Of a stretch of 64,000 nucleotides of DNA, positions 54,413 to 63,738 are shown one piece after another; positions within the stretch are counted from its first letter, which is position 1, and every line of letters begins with the position of its first letter. Source of the DNA: Tectiglobus sp963922535. GTDB taxonomy: Bacteria; Pseudomonadota; Alphaproteobacteria; Rhizobiales; Hyphomicrobiaceae. The notes beneath the pieces are model-generated. The model had not been told where the DNA came from and did no database searches. It saw only the letters and a list, made by a program, of their open reading frames with translations. The DNA is taken from contig CAWUIN010000002.1 in the NCBI GenBank assembly GCA_963922535.1, positions 20,958-84,957 on the forward strand, given 5' to 3'. A program made the position numbers and the translations under genes.

Positions 54413-54415
54413 CGG

Positions 54416-54458
54416 GAAAATTCGCCTCTGCCGGCTTAGCTTGGCAACCGACGAGAGG
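54416..54458. repeat. GC-rich palindromic repeat (family 3, copy E)
   Basis: AAAATTCGCCTCTGCCGGCT begins at 54417 and continues TAGCTTGGCAACCGACGAG. It matches the repeat near 16.2 kb and, inverted, the repeat near 29.9 kb. It starts 3 bp after the histidine kinase stop codon. Confidence 0.55.
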
Positions 54459-54580
54459 GCCTCACGGAGAGGCCGTTTGTTGTCCGAAAACTAAACGATC
54501 CGGATCGATTATTATTTCCGTTTTCCTTTGAAAAACAAACGGCCGGGTTTAATCATCAAGCGTCGGACGTCTTATCGTCT

Positions 54581-55276
54581 TTATTCAACTTTGAGCAATT
54601 CAACTTCAAAGATCAGCGCCGCTGCCGGGGGAATATCAGATCCTGCACCATTATTTCCATAGGCGAGTTCGGCTGGGCAAACCAGACGGCTTTTGCCTCC
54701 AACCTTCATCAATTGCAATCCTTCAGTCCAGCATTTGATGACACCGTTCAAAGGAAAAGTTGCGGGCTGCCCGCGCTTAATTGAGCTGTCGAAAACGGTA
54801 CCATCTATCAGCGTGCCCTGATAATGCACAGTTACTTTGTCTGTTGCTTTTGGCGACACACCTGTCCCAGATTTTAACTCTGTAATAATCAGCCCGGATG
54901 AAGTTGTTTTCGCACTTGGCTCTTCTGCTTCTTGTTTGAGAAACGCCGCACTTAACACCGTCTGACGTTTAATTGTGGCAGATTTTGCTGCGTTTTGTTT
55001 TTCTGCCAGCAAGGGCTGGACTTCTGCGGCCCATTTTTCCATCTCAATCTGCGGCTCGCGCTGCAAAACAGAATCCTTCATGGCTTCGGTTATAATTTCT
55101 ATTTCTTCTTCTGAGAAACCAAACTTATGCCATTCCCGCGTAACAGCGTAGCCAAACGTATAAAGGGTCTTCTGTTCGTCTGTTTCTAAGTTTTCATGCG
55201 CCTGGGCAGATATTGCCTGTCCCCATATGATGATAATAGAAATAATCGCAAGCCAAGAATTGTTGCAGGAATTCAT
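54581..55276 (-). CDS. FKBP-type peptidyl-prolyl isomerase (FkpA-like, periplasmic)
   Basis: A 231-residue protein has a signal peptide (MNSCNNSWLAIISIIIIWG, cleaved near AQA at 26). An N-terminal helical domain (LETDEQKTLYTFGYAVTREW, FGFSEEEIEIITEAM) for dimerisation, as in FkpA, is followed by the FKBP domain (from about 125: GLIITELKSGTGVSPKATDK), with VHYQGTLIDGTVFDSS and ELAYGNNGAGSDIPPAAALI. It assists protein folding in the periplasm. AAGGA precedes the ATG. It follows a minus-strand DUF4167 gene, but the relation is only positional. Confidence 0.92.
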   Translation of the reverse strand: MNSCNNSWLAIISIIIIWGQAISAQAHENLETDEQKTLYTFGYAVTREWHKFGFSEEEIEIITEAMKDSVLQREPQIEMEKWAAEVQPLLAEKQNAAKSATIKRQTVLSAAFLKQEAEEPSAKTTSSGLIITELKSGTGVSPKATDKVTVHYQGTLIDGTVFDSSIKRGQPATFPLNGVIKCWTEGLQLMKVGGKSRLVCPAELAYGNNGAGSDIPPAAALIFEVELLKVE

Positions 55277-55412
55277 CGTTAAAGTTCCTTGTGGGGTCTG
55301 CAGTTACATGATGAAAGTCATATGGATTTTGCTTTATTGCAGCCGGCATGCCTGGAAGGCGGCGCTGGCGCTTGTTGCTGACGCTATACTGCACTTGAAC
55401 TCACTTATTCAG

Positions 55413-56129
55413 CTATTCAGCAGTCTTGTCAGCAGAATTACCCAAATCATTTGGACTTGTAACGTGATCCTCTTTAGGGATTGCACTGCGTGTGCGCCGC
55501 ACCGGCCGTTTTAGAAAATCCGGAGGGCTGTCCTGCTTTGAAAAGGCATCCTGTTTTCCGCTGTTATTTGCCAGCACCTCGCCATTGCCTTCAAAGTTGC
55601 CTGCTGGCGCGTTCTCGCGCTGCGCCTCATCGCGGCGAGGGCGCGGACTGCGTATCCCGTTTCCGCGCCGCGGCCGACGTTCCCGACGTTCTGTTCGAAT
55701 TTCTGCAGGGCCGTCCTCGGCACCTTCACCATTGACGTTATCCTGCATGATCACGGATTGCGGCTGCTGATATCCAGAATCCTCTTGAAAATCCTGTAAA
55801 TCTTCGGCGTCCAGTTGCTCACTTGCATCCTGAGAGCGATGCCGGCCTTCGCTACTACCGTTAAGCCCTTCACTGGACGGAGATTGTTGCTCACGATATG
55901 ACATTATAATACGGTTATAGTGCTCTGCATGCTGAAGGTAATTCTCGGCAAGTACGGGATCTCCTGAAGCCAGGGCATCACGCGCAAGTGAAACATACTT
56001 TTCTGCGATATGCGATGGCGTCCCGCGAATTTTTATGTCCGGTCCACTTGACTCAAAGCTGCGAGTGAGAGGGTTCTGGCCCTTGCGGTTACGACCGCGA
56101 CCACGGCGATTCTGTTGTCCTTGCCTCAT
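55413..56129 (-). CDS. DUF4167 domain-containing protein
   Basis: The ATG at 56129 (MRQGQQNRRGRGRNRKGQNP) has GGAG 4 bases upstream and gives 238 residues. The N-terminal domain (about 1-85) has the DUF4167 core DIKIRGTPSHIAEKYVSLAR and ENYLQHAEHYNRIIMSYRE. The rest is low-complexity, rich in Arg and Glu, and probably disordered, with basic runs suggesting nucleic acid binding. The function is unknown. The gene always lies after prmC in many rhizobia, as here. Confidence 0.92.
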   Translation of the reverse strand: MRQGQQNRRGRGRNRKGQNPLTRSFESSGPDIKIRGTPSHIAEKYVSLARDALASGDPVLAENYLQHAEHYNRIIMSYREQQSPSSEGLNGSSEGRHRSQDASEQLDAEDLQDFQEDSGYQQPQSVIMQDNVNGEGAEDGPAEIRTERRERRPRRGNGIRSPRPRRDEAQRENAPAGNFEGNGEVLANNSGKQDAFSKQDSPPDFLKRPVRRTRSAIPKEDHVTSPNDLGNSADKTAE

Positions 56130-56511
56130 AGGCTCCGTTCTCAATCAATAAATTTGTTTTTCTCATACACCAGCTTACGATGGCAAGATTACTGCCATCG
56201 CAAAACACACCAACATATTTGGAAGCTGGTCATTCAACCATATTGCTCGCCATGATCTTTTCGCTCATTGCAGCGATATTGCATCTAAAGCTATGAATCA
56301 TTCAGCACATTTAACTATGATCTTTAGCTTTTAGATTGCCAAAGCATTCAATGATGTCTGCAAATTTGAACGATTGCCGATGTAGTGCAGTTCGATTTTC
56401 ACATGCTAAAGCGGCGGTGTCGCACGCGATCAAGACGTGCATGTGTTCCCTTTGCCTGATAATGACCGTAGCGGAATGTTAATCCGATTCCAACACTTTT
56501 TCACCTTAGCC
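56130..56511. other. intergenic region between prmC and DUF4167
   Basis: About 380 bp with no supported gene. The region is AT-rich and contains no strong palindrome I could find. The DUF4167 promoter could be in it. Confidence 0.4.
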
Positions 56512-57411
56512 TTACGAAATTGTCTGGAAGGCTATAGAACGCTCACAGCCTGATAGGTCTTGCCACACACCTGCGACCTTAACACGGCTATCGTTGATGC
56601 ATGTTTGCATAGCATCGATAACTCTCGTCGCGTCGTTACAGGCAATTTCAAGGATGACGAATCCCTTAGGGATAACATTCAACAGGCTTGTTGCGATAAT
56701 GCGGTATGCGGCTAATCCATCTTTGCCGCCATCAAGTGCTACATAAGGATCATGTTGCAAAACTTCAACTTGCAATGCCTGTATTTCATCTCGCTTGATG
56801 TAAGGCGGGTTGGAGATAACAAGGTCGAATGTTTCCTCGACATTTTCAAGATAATTCGATTGCAGCCACGTCATGCGATTGTCTAATCCTAATGCTACGG
56901 CATTGTCACGTGCGGCGTGCAGAGTATTAGCACAAATATCAACGGCAGTCGCGGTTGCATTAGGCCACTCCGCCAACAGCGTCAAAGCCAGGCAGCCAGT
57001 TCCAGTCCCAACATCAAGAATACGCAATGGTGCGTGATGGCCCCGATGCATGTTTGTCAATTCAAAAGCGGCATCGATCAGCGTCTCGCTATCTGCCCGC
57101 GGCTCCAGCGTTGCCGCAGAAAGAGCAAAACGACGGCCATAAAATTCCTGCCACCCGCGAATGCGCGAGAGTGGTTCCCCGCCAGCCCGCCGCTCCAGCC
57201 ATTCCAGAACGCTCTGTTGCTGCAGTTTTCCCAATATCATCTGCGGTCGAAGAATGATGTCTTCGCGTTGAAGTCCGGCTGCTTCGACGAGCAACTGCCG
57301 GGCTTCAACGCCAGCGTTCTCGACGCCGGCGTGCTCAAGAGCCTGCATCACGCGACTGCTGGCTTCCGCTACCGTCAATGTGCGATCAAGAAAAAAGCTG
57401 CGATCAACCAT
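56512..57411 (-). CDS. prmC: peptide chain release factor N5-glutamine methyltransferase PrmC
   Basis: PrmC methylates the glutamine of the GGQ motif in release factors RF1 and RF2, which speeds termination. Starting at the ATG at 57411 (MVDRSFFLDRTLTVAEASSR), which overlaps the end of prfA by 8 bp, gives 299 residues; the frame opens at 57465. The SAM site is LDVGTGTGCLA (about 132-142) and the catalytic NPPY motif is at 201-204 (ISNPPYIKRDE). It is co-transcribed with prfA, its substrate gene. Confidence 0.95.
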   Translation of the reverse strand: MVDRSFFLDRTLTVAEASSRVMQALEHAGVENAGVEARQLLVEAAGLQREDIILRPQMILGKLQQQSVLEWLERRAGGEPLSRIRGWQEFYGRRFALSAATLEPRADSETLIDAAFELTNMHRGHHAPLRILDVGTGTGCLALTLLAEWPNATATAVDICANTLHAARDNAVALGLDNRMTWLQSNYLENVEETFDLVISNPPYIKRDEIQALQVEVLQHDPYVALDGGKDGLAAYRIIATSLLNVIPKGFVILEIACNDATRVIDAMQTCINDSRVKVAGVWQDLSGCERSIAFQTIS

Positions 57412-58486
57412 TGCCTTCCATTGCGGCCAATTGCGTTGCCTGATTTTCTGTGACCAGCGCATCAATCACTTCATCGAGAGCATCGCCCTCCAGCATCTGG
57501 TCAAGTTTATGCAAGGTCAGATTGATGCGATGATCCGTTACGCGTCCCTGCGGAAAATTATACGTGCGAATACGCTGCGAGCGATCCCCTGAGCCGACCT
57601 GACCGCGGCGTGCCGCGGCCCTTTGATCTGCGGCCTTCTCGCGCTCCATATCGTAAAGTCGTGATCTGAGGACCTGCATAGCGTTACGACGGTTCTGGTG
57701 TTGCGATTTTTCTGCCGAGATCACAGTTATGCCGGTTGGGATATGAATGATGCGTACCGCTGAATCAGTCGTGTTAACGTGTTGGCCGCCAGCTCCCGAA
57801 GCGCGCATTGTGTCAATACGTAAATCCTCCTGGCGAATGTGGATGTCAACCTCGTCGGCCTCCGGCAGTACCGCGACCGTTGCAGCAGACGTATGAATGC
57901 GCCCGCTTGTCTCTGTTGCCGGCACACGCTGAACACGATGCACGCCGGACTCGAACTTCAGTCGTGCAAAAACGCCATCACCGGTAATGGATGCTATAAT
58001 CTCTTTGTAACCTCCAAGGTCGTTTTGCGACGCTTCAATGATTTCAACCTGCCATTTGTGCAGTTCAGCATAACGTACGTACATACGGAAGAGATCAGCG
58101 GCAAAAAGCGCCGCCTCATCGCCTCCCGTGCCAGCTCGCACTTCTATGATAACGCTCTTGTCGTCGGCCTCGTCTTTGGGAAGCAACTGAACCTTGAGCT
58201 GATGCTCAAGAGCAGCTAACTGAACCTCAACCTCGTCCAGCTCCTCTTTGGCAAGAGCAACCATCTCAGCATCACTGTCTCTATCAGAGATGATTGTCTT
58301 CAGATCGGCAATTTCCGACGCTGCATTCTTGATGCTTCTTATTGTGCTGACAATGGGATTAAGGTTTGCAAATTCCTTAGACAGGCGAGCAAAGGCTTTC
58401 GGATCGGCATTAGCGTTCATTTCCTGCTGGACCAATTCCCAACGCTCAACAAGGCCGGCAAGCTTTTCTTGTGGTAGTGAACTCAT
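57404..58486 (-). CDS. prfA: peptide chain release factor 1
   Basis: RF1 recognises UAA and UAG in the ribosomal A site and triggers release of the protein. The 360 residues match the family. The codon-reading motif PAT is at 189-191 (VPATETSGRIHTS) and the GGQ catalytic motif at 233-235 (GAGGQHVNTTDSAVR). It is followed by prmC, overlapping by 8 bp, and preceded by ptsP with a 20-bp gap. The order lysC-ptsP-prfA-prmC is typical of rhizobia. Confidence 0.97.
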   Translation of the reverse strand: MSSLPQEKLAGLVERWELVQQEMNANADPKAFARLSKEFANLNPIVSTIRSIKNAASEIADLKTIISDRDSDAEMVALAKEELDEVEVQLAALEHQLKVQLLPKDEADDKSVIIEVRAGTGGDEAALFAADLFRMYVRYAELHKWQVEIIEASQNDLGGYKEIIASITGDGVFARLKFESGVHRVQRVPATETSGRIHTSAATVAVLPEADEVDIHIRQEDLRIDTMRASGAGGQHVNTTDSAVRIIHIPTGITVISAEKSQHQNRRNAMQVLRSRLYDMEREKAADQRAAARRGQVGSGDRSQRIRTYNFPQGRVTDHRINLTLHKLDQMLEGDALDEVIDALVTENQATQLAAMEGNG

Positions 58487-58506
58487 CTAAATCGCAAAGT
58501 CCAACA

Positions 58507-60801
58507 TCAGATTTCGACATAGTAGCGCGCAGCAAATTCTTTCAGATCCTGTCGTAAATCGCCAGCACATCCACTTTTCAGTCTTTCATTCATGAAAGCG
58601 CTAATACGTGCGCGATCAAGCGAGAGTATCATCTTTTTCACCGGCCCAATCGCGGCCGGCGCCATTGATAAAGCTCGATATCCTAAACCAATCAAAGCCA
58701 TAGCCTGCAACGGTTTGGCTGCAAATTCCCCACACAACGTCACCGGCACATTATTACGTTCGCCGGCCTCCTGGACCATGCGCAGGGCTTGCAGCGCTGA
58801 GATAGACAAAGGATCATAACGGTCCGCCACTAAAGGATTTGAACGATCGGCGGCATAGAGAAACTGCAGCAGATCATTGCTGCCAACGGAGACGAAGTCA
58901 ACGCGCGCCATCAAGGCATCAAGCTCTAGCAGAATACTCGGCACTTCGACCATAGCGCCGATTTTAAACTTTGCAGGCATCGGATCGCGACGCTTGAAAG
59001 CACGTTGTTCCTCGCTTGCGATAAGTTCCCGCGCCTGGTCAATCTCATAAGCCGCACTCACCATTGGTAGCATAAGACGTAGTTCGCGGCTAGCTGCCGC
59101 CCGAAACATCGCACGCACCTGCAATCTAAAAAGTGCAGGCCTATCAAGAGCAAGGCGTATCGCCCGCCATCCGATTGCCGGATTATCTTCCTTAGGCTGG
59201 CGCAAATACGGCAAAGCTTTATCGCCGCCGATATCAAGTGCGCGAAATACAACCGGTTTATTATCCGCGCCCTCAAGAATTTTACGATAGGTTTCAATCT
59301 GCTTGCCAAGCCGGGGAAATGTGGAGACGATCATGAACTGTAGCTCTGTGCGGAAAAGACCGATACCTTCCGCGCCGCTGTCGCGCAAATGGGCCATATC
59401 CGCCATCAGGCCGGCATTAATGAGAAGACAGATTTCAGTGCCATCCTTTGTGATCGCCTTTTTATCACGTAGCGCCCGATATTGTTCCTGGCGCCGGGCC
59501 CTGAAGCGAACCTTGTCGTTATAGGCCTCAATAATGTTGGGCGACGGGCGGATGTGCACCTGCCCGCTTTCTCCGTCGACAATGATCGCATCGGCCGATG
59601 TCACCCTTTCAACGATATCCGGGATCTCACCCACTCCTGCAATACCAAGCGCGCGGGCAACGATGGCGACATGGCTCTGTGCGCCGGCCTCCTCAACAAC
59701 CATCCCCCTGAGACGGGCCGTATCGTAATCGAGCAGTTCGGCAGGCCCCATATTACGCGCAACGAGGATGGTATCATTTGGCAGATTGAGATTCTCTAAG
59801 ACCGCCGTCTTGCGTCCTGCAAGGATGCGCAACAGCCGGCCCGCCAGGTCATCAAGATCGCGCAAACGTTCGCGCCAGAACGGGTCGTTCTGGTTCAGCA
59901 TACGCACGCGGGTTCCATTTTGCACACGTTCAACAGCTGCTTCCGCCGTCAGTCCTTCGCGCACCGTATCCTGCATGCGGCGCTGCCAGCCCTTGTCATT
60001 GGCAAACAACCGGTACGTCTCAAGGACATCGCGGTGCGCGCCGGCGTGTGAAACCGTTTCATGCGCGAGCATATCGTCAATGCTTGTTCTAAGATCTGCG
60101 ATCGCGCGGTCAAGGCGCAGAGCCTCAAACTCGGTATCCTCAGACAGAAGGGTTGTGACGACAACACGCGGTTCATGCAGCACCACATGTCCCAGCGCGA
60201 TACCGTCGGAAATTGCAGAACCATTTAGTGCAACTGCCGACGAACGATTGATTTCGCCGTAAACAGTCGCCCGCGTTACATCGCCTGAAACAAGGTGCTC
60301 GGCAACCACCATGGCGGTTGTTTGCAGAACCTCTGCGTCTTCCTCTGAATACTCACGACGCATCTGATTCTGGATGGCGATCACGCCAAGCACAACGCCA
60401 CCACGCAACATTGGCACCGCCAGCATGGAATGGTAAGCTTCTTCACCTGTTTCCGGGCGAAAGGAAAATGCAGGATGTTGCTGCGCTTCCGGCTCATTAA
60501 CCGGGTTTGCCGTTTCCGCCGCCAGTCCGACAAGGCCTTCGCCACGATTCAACCGTGTGTTATGAACCGCTTCGGCATTGAGACCTTCAGAGGCAAACAG
60601 TTCCAGCGTCCCATCCTGACGCTTGAAATAAATTGAGCAGACCTCGGCGCCCATCAAGCTGGAAATCTGCCGGACAATCATGTCAAGCCGTGTTTGACCA
60701 TCGCCCGCCTGAGCCATGATTTCACGAAGCTCGCGGGTAATCGTGCGCAGAGCATTTTCTGTCTGCATCACCGGTTGATTATCGTTGCGTCGTACTACCA
60801 T
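58507..60801 (-). CDS. ptsP: phosphoenolpyruvate-protein phosphotransferase PtsP (EI-Ntr)
   Basis: PtsP is enzyme I of the nitrogen-related phosphotransferase system; it passes phosphate from PEP to NPr, linking carbon and nitrogen status. The 764 residues start with a GAF domain (about 20-160: RLDMIVRQISSLMGAEVCSI). They continue with the N-terminal PEP-utiliser domain, the swivel domain with the phosphorylated His in EAGAQSHVAIVARALGI, and the C-terminal PEP-binding barrel with FFRTEL-like GIGLFRTELQFMI and TLCGEFAAKPLQ. lysC is upstream, with a mobile element between, and prfA follows. Confidence 0.96.
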   Translation of the reverse strand: MVVRRNDNQPVMQTENALRTITRELREIMAQAGDGQTRLDMIVRQISSLMGAEVCSIYFKRQDGTLELFASEGLNAEAVHNTRLNRGEGLVGLAAETANPVNEPEAQQHPAFSFRPETGEEAYHSMLAVPMLRGGVVLGVIAIQNQMRREYSEEDAEVLQTTAMVVAEHLVSGDVTRATVYGEINRSSAVALNGSAISDGIALGHVVLHEPRVVVTTLLSEDTEFEALRLDRAIADLRTSIDDMLAHETVSHAGAHRDVLETYRLFANDKGWQRRMQDTVREGLTAEAAVERVQNGTRVRMLNQNDPFWRERLRDLDDLAGRLLRILAGRKTAVLENLNLPNDTILVARNMGPAELLDYDTARLRGMVVEEAGAQSHVAIVARALGIAGVGEIPDIVERVTSADAIIVDGESGQVHIRPSPNIIEAYNDKVRFRARRQEQYRALRDKKAITKDGTEICLLINAGLMADMAHLRDSGAEGIGLFRTELQFMIVSTFPRLGKQIETYRKILEGADNKPVVFRALDIGGDKALPYLRQPKEDNPAIGWRAIRLALDRPALFRLQVRAMFRAAASRELRLMLPMVSAAYEIDQARELIASEEQRAFKRRDPMPAKFKIGAMVEVPSILLELDALMARVDFVSVGSNDLLQFLYAADRSNPLVADRYDPLSISALQALRMVQEAGERNNVPVTLCGEFAAKPLQAMALIGLGYRALSMAPAAIGPVKKMILSLDRARISAFMNERLKSGCAGDLRQDLKEFAARYYVEI

Positions 60802-60894
60802 AAGAAAAATACTGGCTTCGATGTACTTGTCGCACTGCCATCGTCAGTTCAAGCACGCGGCATTCAATACAGATGCACCTTTGATCTCAAAGAT

Positions 60895-61073
60895 CTAGTG
60901 GTCTGTATCACTTAAAATGTTGGGTTAGGACGTCCAAATTTTATTTCTGCCACGGTGCGGTGATTGCAGTGATACAAGTATCATAAGCAAGCCGCATCGC
61001 CTGCGTCTGACCTCCTGCTCACAAATCGGGATCGTGATCCTAACCTAACATTTTAAGTGATATAGACCACTAG
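60895..61073. mobile_element. MITE-like element, CTAG family, copy 2 (179 bp, internally deleted)
   Basis: The same terminal inverted repeats as at 37899-38163, beginning CTAGTGGTCTGTATCACTTA, with CTAG at each end (60895-60898, 61070-61073). An internal 85-bp segment of copy 1 is missing between two CCGCA repeats. It lies between ptsP (start 60801) and lysC (end 61267) and so separates genes of a conserved cluster. The rest of the 465-bp gap holds no gene. Confidence 0.85.
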
Positions 61074-61266
61074 GGCGTCTGCTGCGTGAAACTTTTTGTA
61101 CGAAATCTGCCCGGCTTTTACGCCGCTCATTATAGACAGTGTTAGTATTCAGAGCATCGGCAAAAATACTTATTCCCAAGCCATATTTGTACATTTAGCC
61201 CTTATTAAGAGATGCAATTATGCCAAACTGGCTGGTCGTATGTTACCCGACGACAGAGCCTGCGGT

Positions 61267-62532
61267 TTACTTTTTATCAAGTCCGTAAACAGAGTGCAGC
61301 GTGCGCACGGCTAATTCAGCATAAGCAGCATCAATAAGAACGCTTACCTTGATTTCCGATGTCGTAATCGCCAGAATATTAATGCTCTTCTCCGCCAAAG
61401 CGGTAAACATCTTGGCAGCTACACCTGCATGCGAGCGCATTCCGATACCAATGACTGAAACCTTCACGACATCGGCGGAACTGGTAATCTTACCGTAACC
61501 GATGTCTGCACGCGCCTGTTCAAGCACCTCAAGTGTGCGATCAAGCTCGGCTGCGGTAACGGTAAATGTCATATCAGTGTGCTTGCCGTCTGAAGACAGG
61601 TTCTGGACGATCATGTCGACATTAATATTAGCCTTGGAAAGTGGACCGAAAATGCTTGCAGCGACACCTGGTTGGTCGGCGATCTGCTGAATGGTGATCT
61701 TAGCCTCATCCTTTGCATAAGCAATTCCGCTGACAACCTGCGCTTCCAAAATCTCTTCCTCACCACAAACGATTGTACCAATTTCACACCAATTACTGCT
61801 GCTAAGCACAGCTGGAATGCTCTCAGGTGCGGCAAAACTTGAGAGCACGCGCGTTCGCATGTCATGCACCATTGCCAGTTCCACCGATCTCGTCTGCAGC
61901 ACTTTCGATCCCAATGATGCCATCTCCAGCATTTCTTCATAGGAGACGCGTGACATACGCCGCGCCTTAGGCACAATGCGCGGATCGCTTGTGTATATTC
62001 CATCGACATCGGTGTAGATGTCGCAGATATCTGCCTCAAGCGCGATTGCCAAGGCAACCGCACTGGTGTCTGAGCCGCCACGTCCTAACGTCGCAATCCG
62101 GTTGCGCTCAGGCTCAATCCCCTGAAAGCCTGTCACAACCGCAACCTCACGCGCGGCGAGCCGGGCACGAAGTTCGGTCCCGTCAATGCTCTGAATGCGC
62201 GCTGCACCGTGAGCATTATTGGTGACAATAGGGATCTGCCAGCCATGCCAGGAGCGCGCCTGTATGCCCATGGACTGCAGCACGATAGCGAGAAGGCCGG
62301 CTGTTACCTGCTCTCCCGATGCAACCACGGCATCGTACTCACGTGCATCGTGCAAGGGCGATGCCTGACGCACCCAGTCCACCAATTGATTGGTGGTACC
62401 TGCCATCGCCGAAACAACAACTGCGACCTCATTGCCAGCGTCATACTCACGTTTAACGTGGCTGGCGACGTTACGTATACGTTCCAAATCGGCGACAGAG
62501 GTGCCGCCGAATTTCATGACCGCGCGTGCCAT
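61267..62532 (-). CDS. lysC: aspartate kinase
   Basis: LysC phosphorylates aspartate, the entry step to lysine, threonine, methionine and isoleucine. The 421 residues have the kinase domain with VMKFGGTSVADLERIRNVA at the N-terminus, FQGIEPERNRIATLGRGG and TDVDGIYTSDPRIVPKARRM. The C-terminal part contains two ACT domains (SGIAYAKDEAKITIQQIADQ and SVIGIGMRSHAGVAAKMFT) for feedback inhibition. It is divergent from ubiG. The gene order matches rhizobial lysC-ptsP-prfA, here with a mobile element inserted between lysC and ptsP. Confidence 0.96.
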   Translation of the reverse strand: MARAVMKFGGTSVADLERIRNVASHVKREYDAGNEVAVVVSAMAGTTNQLVDWVRQASPLHDAREYDAVVASGEQVTAGLLAIVLQSMGIQARSWHGWQIPIVTNNAHGAARIQSIDGTELRARLAAREVAVVTGFQGIEPERNRIATLGRGGSDTSAVALAIALEADICDIYTDVDGIYTSDPRIVPKARRMSRVSYEEMLEMASLGSKVLQTRSVELAMVHDMRTRVLSSFAAPESIPAVLSSSNWCEIGTIVCGEEEILEAQVVSGIAYAKDEAKITIQQIADQPGVAASIFGPLSKANINVDMIVQNLSSDGKHTDMTFTVTAAELDRTLEVLEQARADIGYGKITSSADVVKVSVIGIGMRSHAGVAAKMFTALAEKSINILAITTSEIKVSVLIDAAYAELAVRTLHSVYGLDKK

Positions 62533-62808
62533 ATATTTTTCCGTCTAACCGGCCAGCCGCTTGAGCGAAAGGCCCCATTTTTAAAGTTGCAGGCTACCAT
62601 TCTACACGTGCCTTAATATCAGCCCTTTGAGTATACATGGAGTATAATACGATCAAGGGCTTCAAAGTAAGTTCGTGCTGGTATTGATATCTTTTGCAGC
62701 GTACTCTTACCGGCAACTCTAGCTCTCTGCAACTTCAACGCACGCGGGCGCGATAATGACGCGCTTTAAACTAATGATTCGGGCAAACTTCGCACTATAT
62801 CTTTGGAT

Positions 62809-63579
62809 ATGCAGATGCCACAGCAAACACCAGAAATGCAAGACAATATCGACCAGGACGAAATAGCGCAATTCGCACGCCAGGCAGGTGAGTGGTGGAA
62901 TCCAAACGGGCCATTCCGCCCACTGCATCAGATCGGCCCCCTACGCCTTAAATACATTTGCGATCGGGCCATCCGGCATTTCGCGGCAGATGACGGCAAA
63001 AGTCTTACGCCTTTACAAGGGCTTACCTGCCTTGATGTTGGGTGCGGCGGCGGATTAATAAGCGAACCTTTGGCGCGCATGGGAGCAATCGTCACCGCTA
63101 TTGACCCGGCCGAGGAAAATATTGCCGCAGCCAAAGCCCATGCCGCTCTTTCAGCCCTCGATATCGATTATCGTTCTACGACAGCGGAAGAATTGCAGGA
63201 AACCGGCGCACAGTATGACCTTGTCACCTGCCTCGAGGTGATTGAACATGTTCCAGAACCTGCTGAACTTGTAAACACCCTTGCCAAACTCGTCCGGCCT
63301 GGCGGTCTTTTGATTATGTCAACAATTAACCGCACGCCAAAATCCTATGCGCTTGCGATTATTGGTGCTGAATATATCCTGCGCTGGCTTCCCGTTGGCA
63401 CCCACCAATGGGACAAATTTATCCGCCCATCGCAGCTGCAAAGCTTTATGCACGCCGCCAGCCTTGACCAATTTGCAAGTATGGGCGTTATTTACAATCC
63501 ATTCCTGGATCGCTGGTCCCTGTCGGATGATACCAGTGTAAATTATATGGCAAGCGCCGTGCGTGAAGCAAAGCACTAA
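62809..63579 (+). CDS. ubiG: ubiquinone O-methyltransferase UbiG
   Basis: UbiG does the two O-methylations of ubiquinone synthesis. I chose the ATG at 62809 (MQMPQQTPEMQDNIDQDEIA), 256 residues; an in-frame TTG at 62803 or a later ATG (MQDNIDQDE) is also possible. EIAQFARQAGEWWNPNGPFR is the family opening, SAM motif I is LDVGCGGGLISEPLARMGA, and VTCLEVIEHVPEP and GLLIMSTINRTPKSYALAI are conserved. It is divergent from lysC, as in Brucella and Rhizobium. A hairpin with a T run follows. Confidence 0.96.
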   Translation: MQMPQQTPEMQDNIDQDEIAQFARQAGEWWNPNGPFRPLHQIGPLRLKYICDRAIRHFAADDGKSLTPLQGLTCLDVGCGGGLISEPLARMGAIVTAIDPAEENIAAAKAHAALSALDIDYRSTTAEELQETGAQYDLVTCLEVIEHVPEPAELVNTLAKLVRPGGLLIMSTINRTPKSYALAIIGAEYILRWLPVGTHQWDKFIRPSQLQSFMHAASLDQFASMGVIYNPFLDRWSLSDDTSVNYMASAVREAKH

Positions 63580-63614
63580 AGCCACATTATCATCAGGATC
63601 AATGTAGCTTGATG

Positions 63615-63645
63615 CGTAGCTTAATGCGAAAAGCTAACGTTTTTT
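63615..63645 (+). terminator. probable intrinsic terminator after ubiG
   Basis: CGTAGCTT (63615-63622) pairs with AAGCTAACG (63631-63639), one base bulged, around an 8-base loop, followed by six T (63640-63645). It is 35 bp past the ubiG stop codon. Confidence 0.55.
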
Positions 63646-63738
63646 AATGCGCGGCTGGCACGGCTTCATCAGCAAGTTCAACGGCGCCAGCAGCGCATAA
63701 AATACACCATATGAAAGACATGCTTCAGCTAAACAGAA

